Counted from the first letter of the stretch, positions 1 to 6,686 are shown. The stretch is 7,909 nucleotides of DNA from Actinomycetota bacterium (GCA_005791325.1 SXXA01000095.1:1-7909), one strand, 5' to 3'. Program-made: numbers and translations. The notes: generated by a model not told the origin, from the sequence alone.

Positions 1-494
1 CCTATCACCCACCACCCACCACCTTGAAGCCACTTCGACATTCCAATCACGAGCAACAAAACCCCCGTTGGCTCCGGAACCCATGTGGCTATTTGAGGGA
101 TCGTCACCCCCATCATCACAGACAAAATAATAGCAATCATAAGCAACAACCCCACCGGATACCATAAGGCCCGTTTTAACTCGGTTCGTTCTTGCTCATA
201 CCACGACACCCAATCTCCCACTCGTCGCATATAATCACCCAACGCCCCCCCCATAGGCACGCCCTCAAATAACTGGTACGCATGAGTCGGTACAATTAAT
301 CGAGTTGCCTGAACCACCTCAACCCCACGTTGAAGCTGATCCCTAACCACCAACAACCGGCCCCGATACCATGATACTTGCTCATCTTGAATTAATAACT
401 GAATCACTTTGGCTGCCGGCACCCCCATTGCCAAAGCATCTGAAATCCGTTTGGCCACCAGTGGCAACCGCTGAATTAACCTAGCGTCTGACAT
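1..494 (-). CDS. GspF/PilC-family inner-membrane platform protein, N-terminal part (partial)
   Basis: Only the first 164 residues lie in the window; the gene continues past the left edge. The family forms the inner-membrane platform of type II secretion systems and type IV pili and works with the assembly ATPase. The visible part matches one T2SSF domain. It has a helical N-terminus with a 'GVPAAKVIQLL' segment (about 24-34), then 'LQRGVEVVQAT' (54-64), then 'FEGVPMGGALGDYMRRVGDW' (76-95), which stands where the family has its GE-x-SG-x-L motif. 'LKRALWYPV' (107-114) leads into a membrane helix at about 114-132 and a loop with conserved prolines (VTIPQ, VPEPTG). The ATG at 494 overlaps the 3' end of tatD by 14 bases and has no strong Shine-Dalgarno, so coupled translation is likely. 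The frame is also open upstream inside tatD, with a TTG at 527, so the exact start is uncertain. The protein begins almost directly at the T2SSF domain, without the longer N-terminal region of many GspF proteins. Type II secretion and pilus versions cannot be told apart here. Confidence 0.82.
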   Translation of the reverse strand, partial: MSDARLIQRLPLVAKRISDALAMGVPAAKVIQLLIQDEQVSWYRGRLLVVRDQLQRGVEVVQATRLIVPTHAYQLFEGVPMGGALGDYMRRVGDWVSWYEQERTELKRALWYPVGLLLMIAIILSVMMGVTIPQIATWVPEPTGVLLLVIGMSKWLQGGGWWVI

Positions 495-1266
495 AGACCC
501 GATTGGCCACCATGGTGGTAGTGGCAACCACCTCGTCGAACGAAACCCCTTTAATACGGGCCATCTCATGGGCAACTTCCCCAATGTAGGCACTTTGATT
601 GGGCTTCCCCTTGTGCAAGGATGGCACCAAATAGGGCATATCGGTTTCCAACATACAACGATTCAGTGGCAATCGGCGAACGGCTTGCCGACTGTTCATA
701 GACGTTTCATATGTAATATTCGCCGTAAAAGAATAATACGTTAACTTAGAATCTACCGCCTGAATAAATGCCTCATCTTCAGAAAAACAATGAAAGATTT
801 TCACCACATCATCCCAGCCCATTACGGCTTCCCGAAATGGAATCGCGGCCTCTCGACAATGCAAAATAACCGGCAATCCCCACTTTCGTGCCAATTCAAA
901 ATGCCCCCTCAACCGCAATAGCTGAACCCCCAATGGCACCTTGGATCGGGCCAAATCCAATCCCGTCTCCCCAATCGCAACCACCCTCTCATCGGCTAAA
1001 CACGCCTCCAATTGGGTCAACCAATCATCTGGAACCGACTCTTCACAGGGATGCACACCTGCCGTGGCGGCCAACCAAAATCCCTCCCCTGTCATCCGAT
1101 ACTGCTTGGCCAATGTGGGGTCCGTTGCTTGCGCCATAATCAAACGAGCGTTTTGCAAATTGGTGGCCACATTAATAATGCCTGTTACCCCAGCCGATTG
1201 GGCTTGTTGTAATAATTGGGGCATGGGTTGATTCGATAAGTACAAATGAGCATGGGTATCAATCAT
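481..1266 (-). CDS. tatD: TatD-family metal-dependent hydrolase (DNase)
   Basis: The 261-residue product has the usual TatD length and TIM-barrel metallohydrolase signature. Predicted metal ligands are H5 and H7 in 'MIDTHAHL', E100 in 'AIGETGLDL', H136 in 'PVILHCREA', H159 in 'IFHCFS' and D209 in 'LETDMPYLVP'. A 'TAGVHP' segment lies at 68-73. Characterised family members are cytoplasmic 3'-5' exonucleases or DNases acting in DNA repair or degradation; the substrate here is inferred. The stretch after GETGLDL departs from the usual Q-x-x-x-F pattern (it reads 'LLRLRGHF'). I chose the ATG at 1266, not the longer reading from 1314, because 'DTHAH' must sit at the N-terminus and AAGGAG lies 6 bases upstream. 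This start overlaps the end of rsmI by 8 bases. An rsmI-tatD association is also seen in other bacteria, for example the B. subtilis rsmI-abrB-metS-tatD region. Confidence 0.93.
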   Translation of the reverse strand: MIDTHAHLYLSNQPMPQLLQQAQSAGVTGIINVATNLQNARLIMAQATDPTLAKQYRMTGEGFWLAATAGVHPCEESVPDDWLTQLEACLADERVVAIGETGLDLARSKVPLGVQLLRLRGHFELARKWGLPVILHCREAAIPFREAVMGWDDVVKIFHCFSEDEAFIQAVDSKLTYYSFTANITYETSMNSRQAVRRLPLNRCMLETDMPYLVPSLHKGKPNQSAYIGEVAHEMARIKGVSFDEVVATTTMVANRVYVRR

Positions 1267-2092
1267 TGAATACTCCTTCACAAAGATGTTGCGTGACATA
1301 TACATACGCCACATTTTTAGGCACCCCCATTTGAGTGGCTACCGCCAAGAATTGGGATCTCGTTAAACCAATGGTTGCCAATTCAGCCAGTTGATTATTC
1401 CATTGTGGGGTCACTGTTGGCTCTACTATCATCACCCACTCCCCTTTTGGAGCACCCCCAATCTCCGACAATACCGTCTCAACCGACCCATCCCATATTT
1501 GTTCATAAGATTTGGTTAATTCTTTACCCAATATAACCCGCGAATGGGGGAAGGATTCAGCTAATTCCAGCAATCGCTTTCGTAAACGATTGGGGCTCTC
1601 AAATGCCGCAATAGCCAATTGCATCCGACTCGCCACTGTTAGCCACCGATGCCAATCGGATGGCCGCCGAGGCACCCACCCAATCCAAATATAGGGAACA
1701 TCAATAGGGGCCACTGATTGTAAGGTCACCAACGCACTTGCACCCGGAATGGGAACCACACACCCACCATTCTGGCGAACATGGGCCACCAACCCCGCGC
1801 CCGGATCACACACGGACGGGGTACCCGCATCCGAGACCAGCGCCAAAGAATGTCCTTGATGTAGTTGCGTAACCACCCAGTCCATTCGATGCTTTTCAGT
1901 ATGTTGATCCATTCGCATCATCGGGGTATGGATGTTGTAATGGGCCAACAACTGTCCGGTTACACGGGTATCTTCCGCCAAAATAACCGATACTTGCTCC
2001 AATATGAGTTTCGCTCGATGGGTTAAATCCGCCTTATTCCCAATGGGTGTTGCACAAATATATAATACCCCCTTCTGATTCATTACACCCAT
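1259..2092 (-). CDS. rsmI: 16S rRNA (cytidine-1402-2'-O)-methyltransferase RsmI
   Basis: The 277-residue protein belongs to the tetrapyrrole-methylase-fold SAM methyltransferases. RsmI methylates the 2'-O of C1402 in 16S rRNA, in the decoding centre of the 30S subunit. Visible family motifs are 'ATPIGN' (14-19), 'AEDTR' (39-43), 'SDAGTPSVCDPG' (87-98), 'PIPGASA' (114-120), 'FESPNRL' (164-170), 'GKELTKSYEQIWDG' (189-202) and 'GEWVMIVE' (217-224). A C-terminal extension from about 230 carries the family's small helical region. The ATG at 2092 has a GGGGG run four bases upstream. A second in-frame ATG at 2083 would give 'MNQKGVLYICATPIGN', which resembles typical RsmI N-termini and could be the true start. 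The gene begins 10 bases after the 61-residue upstream gene and its stop overlaps the tatD start, so co-translation with both is likely. Confidence 0.95.
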   Translation of the reverse strand: MGVMNQKGVLYICATPIGNKADLTHRAKLILEQVSVILAEDTRVTGQLLAHYNIHTPMMRMDQHTEKHRMDWVVTQLHQGHSLALVSDAGTPSVCDPGAGLVAHVRQNGGCVVPIPGASALVTLQSVAPIDVPYIWIGWVPRRPSDWHRWLTVASRMQLAIAAFESPNRLRKRLLELAESFPHSRVILGKELTKSYEQIWDGSVETVLSEIGGAPKGEWVMIVEPTVTPQWNNQLAELATIGLTRSQFLAVATQMGVPKNVAYVYVTQHLCEGVFND

Positions 2093-2102
2093 GAATCCCC
2101 CA

Positions 2103-2288
2103 TCATGCTCTCAAATAATCCACTGGTCGATAAATGGTCATGGATTTGACGGTATCCAATCCAAAACGACCCGCCTCCGTAATGATAACCCCACTTTTTT
2201 TGTCTAAAAACCGTGTGACAATTTTATGTCCTGTTTTTAATATAAGCAGAATTCGCTTGCCTTTATACGTACAGGAATGAAGGGTCAT
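2103..2288 (-). CDS. Small basic protein of unknown function (61 aa)
   Basis: I do not recognise this protein. It starts at an ATG that overlaps the msrB stop codon (ATGA) and ends 10 bases before rsmI, an arrangement typical of a coupled operon gene. A longer reading from a TTG at 2300 is possible but less likely. The product is lysine- and arginine-rich and has no signal peptide, membrane helix or cysteine motif; its one cysteine is C6. The pattern looks like alternating beta strands: 'KRILLILKTG' (11-20), 'HKIVTRFLDKKS' (21-32), 'GVIITEAGRFGL' (33-44) and 'VKSMTIYRP' (47-55). Hydrophobic residues alternate and glycines sit at likely turns. That would suit a small SH3- or Sm-like barrel, and the basic charge would suit nucleic-acid or ribosome binding. 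Both points are inference from pattern only. Its position between msrB and rsmI does not settle its role. It is more likely a real gene than a chance frame because of the exact ATGA coupling and protein-like composition. Confidence 0.72.
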   Translation of the reverse strand: MTLHSCTYKGKRILLILKTGHKIVTRFLDKKSGVIITEAGRFGLDTVKSMTIYRPVDYLRA

Positions 2289-2815
2289 GGACCCACCCAA
2301 TCCAAATACGCTTCATACCCCTGTTCACGCATTTTTGATTGAGGAATAAACCGAATGGCAGCTGAATTAATGCAATATCGCTTTCCTCCACGCTCAACTG
2401 GCCCATCATCAAACACGTGCCCCAAATGGCTAGACCGACTTCTTACTTCAATGCGTTGCATCCCGTGCGACTCATCCGTATGATACGTTACACCACGACG
2501 AGAATGGCTAAAACTTGGCCACCCACAACCTGATTCAAACTTATCAGCAGACGAAAATAAAGGCTCCCCCGTCACCACATCCACATAAATCCCCGGTTCA
2601 AAATGATCCCAATACTCATTTTTGAAAGGGGGCTCTGTGCCCGATTGCTGGGTGACATAATATTGGATAGGGGTTAAACGACGACGCAATTCTTTCTGAC
2701 TTGGCTGTGTCATAGTGGCCTTACTTTCTAGGGCAATCGCCCCTGTCGCAATCAATAGTCCCATTCCCCACCCCACCATTAATTTAACCCATTGGTTTTT
2801 TTCTGTCGGCCGCAT
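2285..2815 (-). CDS. msrB: Peptide-methionine (R)-S-oxide reductase, predicted exported
   Basis: MsrB reduces the R epimer of methionine sulfoxide in oxidised proteins. From the ATG at 2815 the product is 176 residues. Family motifs run from 'LTPIQYYVTQQSGTEPPF' through 'YWDHFEPGIYVDVVTGEPLF', 'KFESGCGWPSF', 'EVRSRSSHLGHVFDDGP' and 'RYCINSAAIRFIP'. The catalytic cysteine is C148 in 'RYCINSA', and C97 in 'SGCGWPSF' is the likely resolving cysteine. The two CxxC pairs of zinc-binding MsrBs are absent: serines and arginine stand in 'RSRSSHLGHVF', so this is the zinc-less form. The N-terminus looks like a signal peptide, with a charged start (R2, K6, K11), a hydrophobic core at about 12-28 and an 'AIA' cleavage site near 26-28. 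It probably acts in the periplasm or on a membrane surface. The coding region begins inside the 3' end of ftsK, overlapping it by 32 bases. Alternative starts are a TTG at 2827 and an ATG at 2779 just after the ftsK stop; the 2779 start would lose the charged part of the signal peptide. Confidence 0.93.
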   Translation of the reverse strand: MRPTEKNQWVKLMVGWGMGLLIATGAIALESKATMTQPSQKELRRRLTPIQYYVTQQSGTEPPFKNEYWDHFEPGIYVDVVTGEPLFSSADKFESGCGWPSFSHSRRGVTYHTDESHGMQRIEVRSRSSHLGHVFDDGPVERGGKRYCINSAAIRFIPQSKMREQGYEAYLDWVGP

Positions 2816-4940
2816 ATTGTGCCACAATCCCCTGTTGCTCTAATTCATCCATTAATCTTGCCGCACGATTATACCCGATTCTTAACTTTCGTTGAAGATA
2901 CGATGTAGAAGCATATTGGGTATTCATCACAATTTGTTTGGCTGATTCATATAATTCGTCTTGATCTGAATCAGTCACCCTGGCTTCCGATGCAATTGGC
3001 TCTACTTCTAAAATAGCATCAATATAAGACGGGGCTGCTTGGGCTTTTAAAAACCCAACCACCGCTTTTACCTCACGTTCACTTACAAATACCCCCTGTA
3101 AACGCTGCGGCTTAAATGAGCCAACCGGATTGTATAACATATCCCCCTTCCCCAATAATTTTTCGGCACCTGGTACATCCAAGATGGTACGCGAATCAAT
3201 TTGGGATTGTAAATAAAATGAAATTCGTGATGGGACATTTGCTTTAATTAAACCGGTCACCACATCCACACTGGGTCGTTGCGTTGCAATCACCAAATGA
3301 ATACCGGTGGCTCTGGCCATTTGGGCCAATCGACAAATGGTGTTTTCAACTTCTTGCGACGCCACCATCATTAAATCTGCCAACTCATCAATAACCACCA
3401 CAATGTATGGTAACGTTTGATGAACCACGTGGGTATCATCGGTCGACATCATTTTGTCTTGCTCCGACACCCATTTGTTGTACCCCTCAATATGCTTAAC
3501 ACCCACCTTCGAAAAGGTTTCATAACGTCGCTCCATTTCAACCAATGCCCATTTATTTAAAGTAGCAGCCGCTTTATTGGGATCCGTCACCACCGGCGCA
3601 ACCAAGTGAGGAATCCCCTCATACAAACTGAGCTCGACTTTTTTAGGATCAATCATCAAAAACTTAACCATATCCGGTTTGGCACGCAATAAAATAGATA
3701 AAATTAAAGTATTAACACACACACTTTTACCCGACCCCGTCGCACCTGCTATCAAAACATGGGGCATCTTAGCCAAATCAAGCAACACTGCCTCGCCCGT
3801 AATGGTGAGCCCCAACCCCGCCACCAAAGGTGATGATTGAGAATAAAATGCGGTCTTTTCCAGCAAGGCACGCAGGGTGACGGACTCCGTTTGGCGATTG
3901 GGTACCTCAATCCCTACCAATGCTTTACCTGGTATCGGCGCTTCAATTCGAACATCAGGGGCTGCTAATTTTAGGGCAATATCCTTGGATAGGGCCGTGA
4001 TTTTGGCCACCTTCACCCCCACACCTGGGGACAATTCATAACGCGTCACAGAAGGGCCGGGCGTAATATTCACCACCTTCGCTTTGACCCCAAAACTTAA
4101 TAATGCTTCTTCTAAAATAGCCGATTGCTCTTGTCTAATCTTAACATTTTCTTTGGAATGAAGGGTTGACCCACCACCCGGATCCAATAAATTCATCGAA
4201 GGGAATTCATAATCAGTTGCGTCAGATGGAACCACCAACCGAGGGGGACGATCCACAGATGGGGGCACTACCTCGATCGGCAATTCTTCTAACACAGATG
4301 GACTCGTTACCTCATCGTCCTGTGTCTCTACCATGGGTACGGGTGGCAAGGCTATAGGCGACGCCATATCCCCCCCCTTTACTGGACGTGAACGGACCTG
4401 TGCGGTTGGGGGTGCCACCTTCACCCTTAATGGACTCGGAACCTGACGCATCCAATCCATAAGCTGACGGATTGACTTCGGAAATACCATGACCCAAACC
4501 CCCATTAATAAGGCCAAAGCCCATAAAATGGTTCCAGCCGCCCCCAATAAAGGTGTGGATACCCGACCAACCCCCCATCCCAGTATCCCCCCAGCCTGTG
4601 CCATCAAAGGCCATTCCCACGCCTGCCCCCAACCCCACCACAACGTTGCCAACGTGGCCGTTGCCATTAAAACCCCAACCCCACCCAATAAAGCCACCCA
4701 TACTGAACAACGCCGACGAGCAATCATCCATCCCATTCCAATTGCCACCCATCCCACCAAGCCACTGGCCCGACCCAAAACCAGCATCAACCCATCCCGA
4801 ACCAAAACAGTTCCCACCCAACCTGTCCATGCCGGCTTGATACCTGCCACCACCACAAAACTTCCCAACAAAACTGTGATGATGCCCGTCCATTCAGGAG
4901 AAATCGAAATCGACTGAGTCCGTCGCTGTCGCTTTGCCAT
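2784..4940 (-). CDS. ftsK: DNA translocase FtsK/SpoIIIE
   Basis: The 718-residue protein is a membrane-anchored hexameric DNA pump that clears chromosomal DNA from the division septum. The N-terminal region (about 18-153) holds four or so hydrophobic segments and is rich in Trp and Gly. A proline-rich acidic linker spans about 165-260. The alpha/beta motor core follows, with 'GPSVTRYELSPGVGVKV' near 295-311, Walker A 'GATGSGKS' at 399-406, 'DPKKVELSLYEGIPHL' near 431-446, Walker B 'VVVIDELADLMM' at about 514-525 and 'ATQRPSVDVVTGLIKANVPSR' near 552-572. A C-terminal winged-helix gamma domain, 'LQRKLRIGYNRAARLMDELE' (682-701), should read polar sequence signals in DNA. The length is close to SpoIIIE and much shorter than E. 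coli FtsK, mainly because the linker is short. The ATG at 4940 lies one base after the DUF192 stop, with AGGA five bases upstream. The 3' end overlaps the start of msrB. Confidence 0.97.
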   Translation of the reverse strand: MAKRQRRTQSISISPEWTGIITVLLGSFVVVAGIKPAWTGWVGTVLVRDGLMLVLGRASGLVGWVAIGMGWMIARRRCSVWVALLGGVGVLMATATLATLWWGWGQAWEWPLMAQAGGILGWGVGRVSTPLLGAAGTILWALALLMGVWVMVFPKSIRQLMDWMRQVPSPLRVKVAPPTAQVRSRPVKGGDMASPIALPPVPMVETQDDEVTSPSVLEELPIEVVPPSVDRPPRLVVPSDATDYEFPSMNLLDPGGGSTLHSKENVKIRQEQSAILEEALLSFGVKAKVVNITPGPSVTRYELSPGVGVKVAKITALSKDIALKLAAPDVRIEAPIPGKALVGIEVPNRQTESVTLRALLEKTAFYSQSSPLVAGLGLTITGEAVLLDLAKMPHVLIAGATGSGKSVCVNTLILSILLRAKPDMVKFLMIDPKKVELSLYEGIPHLVAPVVTDPNKAAATLNKWALVEMERRYETFSKVGVKHIEGYNKWVSEQDKMMSTDDTHVVHQTLPYIVVVIDELADLMMVASQEVENTICRLAQMARATGIHLVIATQRPSVDVVTGLIKANVPSRISFYLQSQIDSRTILDVPGAEKLLGKGDMLYNPVGSFKPQRLQGVFVSEREVKAVVGFLKAQAAPSYIDAILEVEPIASEARVTDSDQDELYESAKQIVMNTQYASTSYLQRKLRIGYNRAARLMDELEQQGIVAQYAADRKKPMG

Positions 4941-4941
4941 G

Positions 4942-5367
4942 TTATTCCTGAATCGTTACCATATCCCCCACTTTGAATCGGTATTTTTTAGATAACCCCC
5001 CATTGATTTCCAAAACATAGGGCACCAAAACAGATGGGGAAATCACGTCCAATGTTCGGGGTATGGCACTATGATGAATATGAGCCACCCGCTTGTCAGA
5101 CCCAATAAATAACAAATCCAAAGACAAATAGGTATTTTTCATCCAAAATGCTTGACGACGTGCCGATGGAAAAACAAATAACATGGCCCGGTTAGCTGGC
5201 AAGTGGCTACGAAACATTAAACCCATCTCTTGTTCCTCGGTTGTTTTGGCCACTTCTGATTCAAAACAATGCCGTTTGACACAAACACGGGCAGCCCCTA
5301 TCAAAGTTGGACATAACAAAAGACATACCAAAACCCCCCATAATTGAACCGATTTAACGGGATTCAA
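4942..5367 (-). CDS. DUF192-family protein, predicted exported
   Basis: The 141-residue product has the full DUF192 pattern: 'TTEEQEMGLMFRSHLPANRA' (42-61), 'MLFVFPSARRQAFWMKNTYL' (62-81), 'LDLLFIGSDKRVAHIH' (83-98) and 'VPYVLEINGG' (115-124), ending in 'YRFKVGDMVTI'. The biochemical function of the family is not established; many members are exported. An N-terminal hydrophobic stretch (about 8-25) ending in 'LIGAA' fits a signal peptide, so a periplasmic location is inferred. Two cysteines, C29 and C34, lie just after it. The first usable start is a TTG at 5367, because the rpsT stop (5371-5373) is in the same frame two codons upstream. No strong Shine-Dalgarno precedes it, only GTGAG at about 10 bases. 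Starting later would remove part of the signal peptide. It probably depends on ribosomes finishing rpsT. Confidence 0.9.
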   Translation of the reverse strand: MNPVKSVQLWGVLVCLLLCPTLIGAARVCVKRHCFESEVAKTTEEQEMGLMFRSHLPANRAMLFVFPSARRQAFWMKNTYLSLDLLFIGSDKRVAHIHHSAIPRTLDVISPSVLVPYVLEINGGLSKKYRFKVGDMVTIQE

Positions 5368-5370
5368 ATG

Positions 5371-5637
5371 TTACGCACTCACTTTTTTATTAAGTCGAAT
5401 CGCTAGTCTGGATTTTTTGCGAGCCACGGTAGATTGCTTTAAAATACCCTTAGATACCAATTTGTCGAGTGTACGCAACGTGCTACGAACCAATGCCTCC
5501 GCTTGCTCATGCCCCGATTCAATGGCCAAATTTGCTTCTTTAATCACCGTTTTGGATAGGGTCTTGTAACGCAAATTACGTGTGCGATTACGCTCATTAA
5601 TTAAAACATTCTTTTTTGCTGATTTGGTATTGGCCAT
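5371..5637 (-). CDS. rpsT: 30S ribosomal protein bS20
   Basis: The 88-residue, very basic helical protein matches bS20 along its length: 'MANTKSAKKNVLINERNRTR' at the N-terminus, a central 'AEALVRSTLRTLDKLVSKGI' and a C-terminal 'QSTVARKKSRLAIRLNKKV'. S20 binds 16S rRNA early in 30S subunit assembly. AAGGAG (5645-5650) sits seven bases before the ATG, the strongest ribosome binding site in the window and fitting for a highly expressed gene. It is the first gene of a tight eight-gene run; the DUF192 gene starts three bases after its stop. In E. coli S20 represses its own translation. Here a palindrome directly beside the Shine-Dalgarno could take part in similar control, but that is inference. 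Confidence 0.98.
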   Translation of the reverse strand: MANTKSAKKNVLINERNRTRNLRYKTLSKTVIKEANLAIESGHEQAEALVRSTLRTLDKLVSKGILKQSTVARKKSRLAIRLNKKVSA

Positions 5638-5644
5638 TCAAGAA

Positions 5645-5650
5645 CTCCTT
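5645..5650 (-). promoter_or_regulatory. Shine-Dalgarno of rpsT
   Basis: AAGGAG on the minus strand ends seven bases before the rpsT ATG. It is the best match to the 16S anti-Shine-Dalgarno among the starts in this window and fixes the rpsT start. Confidence 0.9.
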
Positions 5651-5661
5651 TATTTAAATAA
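5650..5661. repeat. 12-base AT palindrome touching the rpsT ribosome binding site
   Basis: TTATTTAAATAA is a perfect palindrome that shares its last base with the AAGGAG of rpsT. In RNA it is unlikely to fold alone, since there is no loop, but it could be a protein-binding operator. An AU-rich stretch next to a Shine-Dalgarno may also simply keep the site single-stranded and boost initiation. The sequence is certain; the function is not. Confidence 0.45.
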
Positions 5662-5726
5662 CAATTTGACGATTCAAGCAGATCCAGCTGATGTGGATTG
5701 TTGGAACTCACACTATTTTGTAGCCA

Positions 5727-5755
5727 ATGTTACACCCCAATGCCCATTCAATCAA
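5727..5755 (-). promoter_or_regulatory. Weak candidate promoter for the rpsT operon
   Basis: TTGATT (5750-5755) and TAACAT (5727-5732) are 17 bases apart, each matching four of six consensus bases. Transcription would begin near 5720, giving a leader of roughly 80 bases before rpsT. It is placed sensibly after the transglutaminase gene, but the match is modest and other sites in this AT-rich gap could serve instead. Confidence 0.27.
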
Positions 5756-5760
5756 CGGGC

Positions 5761-5793
5761 AAAGAAACAAGCAGCGTGTCACTCTACTCTGCT
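5761..5793 (-). terminator. Weak candidate terminator after the transglutaminase-like gene
   Basis: On the minus strand AGCAG (5789-5793) can pair with CTGCT (5770-5774) and is followed by TGTTTCTTT, seven T in nine bases. The stem is only five pairs with a 14-base loop, so it would be inefficient. Its place 24 bases after the stop codon and just before the candidate rpsT promoter is the main support. Confidence 0.28.
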
Positions 5794-5816
5794 AGGGTCA
5801 TTCCCTGCTCCCTACG

Positions 5817-6686
5817 CTACACTGAATTGGCTACCATCACCTCCGGAACCGGCATAATCGAAACATCCGTTTCTAACTCAGAAATCGCTTGGCCAATAAA
5901 AGACCCTTCCACGGTGGCACACAATTCCGGAATCCATCCAGAACAAATCTTAATATGATTTTCTCCGACTTGGCACGCATAACTAGGATCATACCCAATC
6001 CAACCATACCCCAACAAATAAACTTCTGCCCATGCGTGTAATTCCCCACCCGATTTGAGTCGGGTATGATCGTATACATACCCACTCACAAAGCGCGCTG
6101 CGATCCCCATACTTCGACAACACGCCACCACCAACCAAGCAAAATCACGACACGACCCTTTGCGTTGTAATAACGTATGATTGGGGCTGTGTGGCCACCC
6201 AAATTCACGATATTCCGTTTCAAATTGTTGATTAATATACTGAATGAGGGCCATTAAAAACCGATCTATCCGCCCTCCCACTTGTGCCACCACTTGGTTA
6301 CATAGTGACAGAACCCCTTCTGAATCATCAATATGGGCCAAAAATGGGGATAACCCACCATACACTTGCGGGGGATAACTCATCGGGAATACAGGGTTTG
6401 TAAACAAATGTAATTCATTGGGAACCAATGATTCTTTGGCAATCACCACTGCGGTGGTTTCTATGGTCAAGGCATCGGTGAATCCATCAAAATACAACCG
6501 ATGAAACAAGCTATCATCAATTGAATCGAGTATCAGGGTGTGTTGTGGATTGGGATTAATGAATAAATGAAACTGTTCAACCCGTTGATGAGAGGTTGAA
6601 CGAGGGCGTAATCGTAACATATGTGGGGTTAACGAAACCGGATTTGAATATTGATACGTTGTACGGTGATTAATTTTGAGTCTCAT
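5817..6686 (-). CDS. Transglutaminase-like cysteine protease family protein
   Basis: The 289-residue protein has the two-part layout of bacterial transglutaminase-like proteins. The N-terminal beta domain begins 'MRLKINHRTTYQYSNPVSLT' and has 'HMLRLRPRS' at 22-30. The core domain carries a Cys-His-Asp triad: C179 in 'RKGSCRDFAWL', H217 in 'GELHAWAEVYL' and D233 in 'WIGYDPS'. Members are usually predicted to cleave or cross-link peptide bonds; the substrate is unknown. There is no signal peptide, so it is probably cytoplasmic. The C-terminal segment after the Asp, 'GENHIKICSGWIPELCATVEGS' in two parts (241-250 and 251-262), lacks the GRDY-x-DV-x-P pattern common in relatives. The start fits the family N-terminus exactly. 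AAAGG lies 13 bases upstream, so initiation may be weak. The gene stands alone between two intergenic gaps with its own promoter. The partner genes often seen with this family (alpha-E, circularly permuted ATP-grasp) are not in the window. Confidence 0.9.
   Translation of the reverse strand: MRLKINHRTTYQYSNPVSLTPHMLRLRPRSTSHQRVEQFHLFINPNPQHTLILDSIDDSLFHRLYFDGFTDALTIETTAVVIAKESLVPNELHLFTNPVFPMSYPPQVYGGLSPFLAHIDDSEGVLSLCNQVVAQVGGRIDRFLMALIQYINQQFETEYREFGWPHSPNHTLLQRKGSCRDFAWLVVACCRSMGIAARFVSGYVYDHTRLKSGGELHAWAEVYLLGYGWIGYDPSYACQVGENHIKICSGWIPELCATVEGSFIGQAISELETDVSIMPVPEVMVANSV

Noticed and set aside
1082..1089. GGGGAGGG on the minus strand, a match to the E. coli FtsK-orienting sequence GGGNAGGG
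   Set aside because: A single hit in a G-rich coding strand is expected by chance, and the recognition sequence of this lineage is unknown.
888..1231. Three overlapping plus-strand open frames opposite tatD
   Set aside because: They are antisense to a clear TatD gene, with biased composition and no recognisable motif.
1267..1314. Longer TatD start at 1314
   Set aside because: It would add 16 residues before the conserved 'DTHAH', and a proper AAGGAG lies 6 bases before the ATG at 1266.
4312..4893. Minus-strand 193-residue open frame within ftsK, Gly- and His-rich
   Set aside because: It is an alternate frame of the Trp/Gly-rich FtsK membrane region; its low-complexity composition follows from the G-rich DNA and no domain or ribosome binding site is visible.
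4489..4917. Plus-strand open frame of 142 residues opposite ftsK
   Set aside because: The Pro/Thr/His-rich sequence is the antisense shadow of the Gly/Trp-rich FtsK N-terminus. All real genes here are on the other strand.
5798..5820. TAGGG/CCCTA inverted repeat just after the transglutaminase-like stop codon
   Set aside because: The five-pair stem has a 12-base loop and no T tract; the later AGCAG/CTGCT stem is the better, though still weak, terminator candidate.
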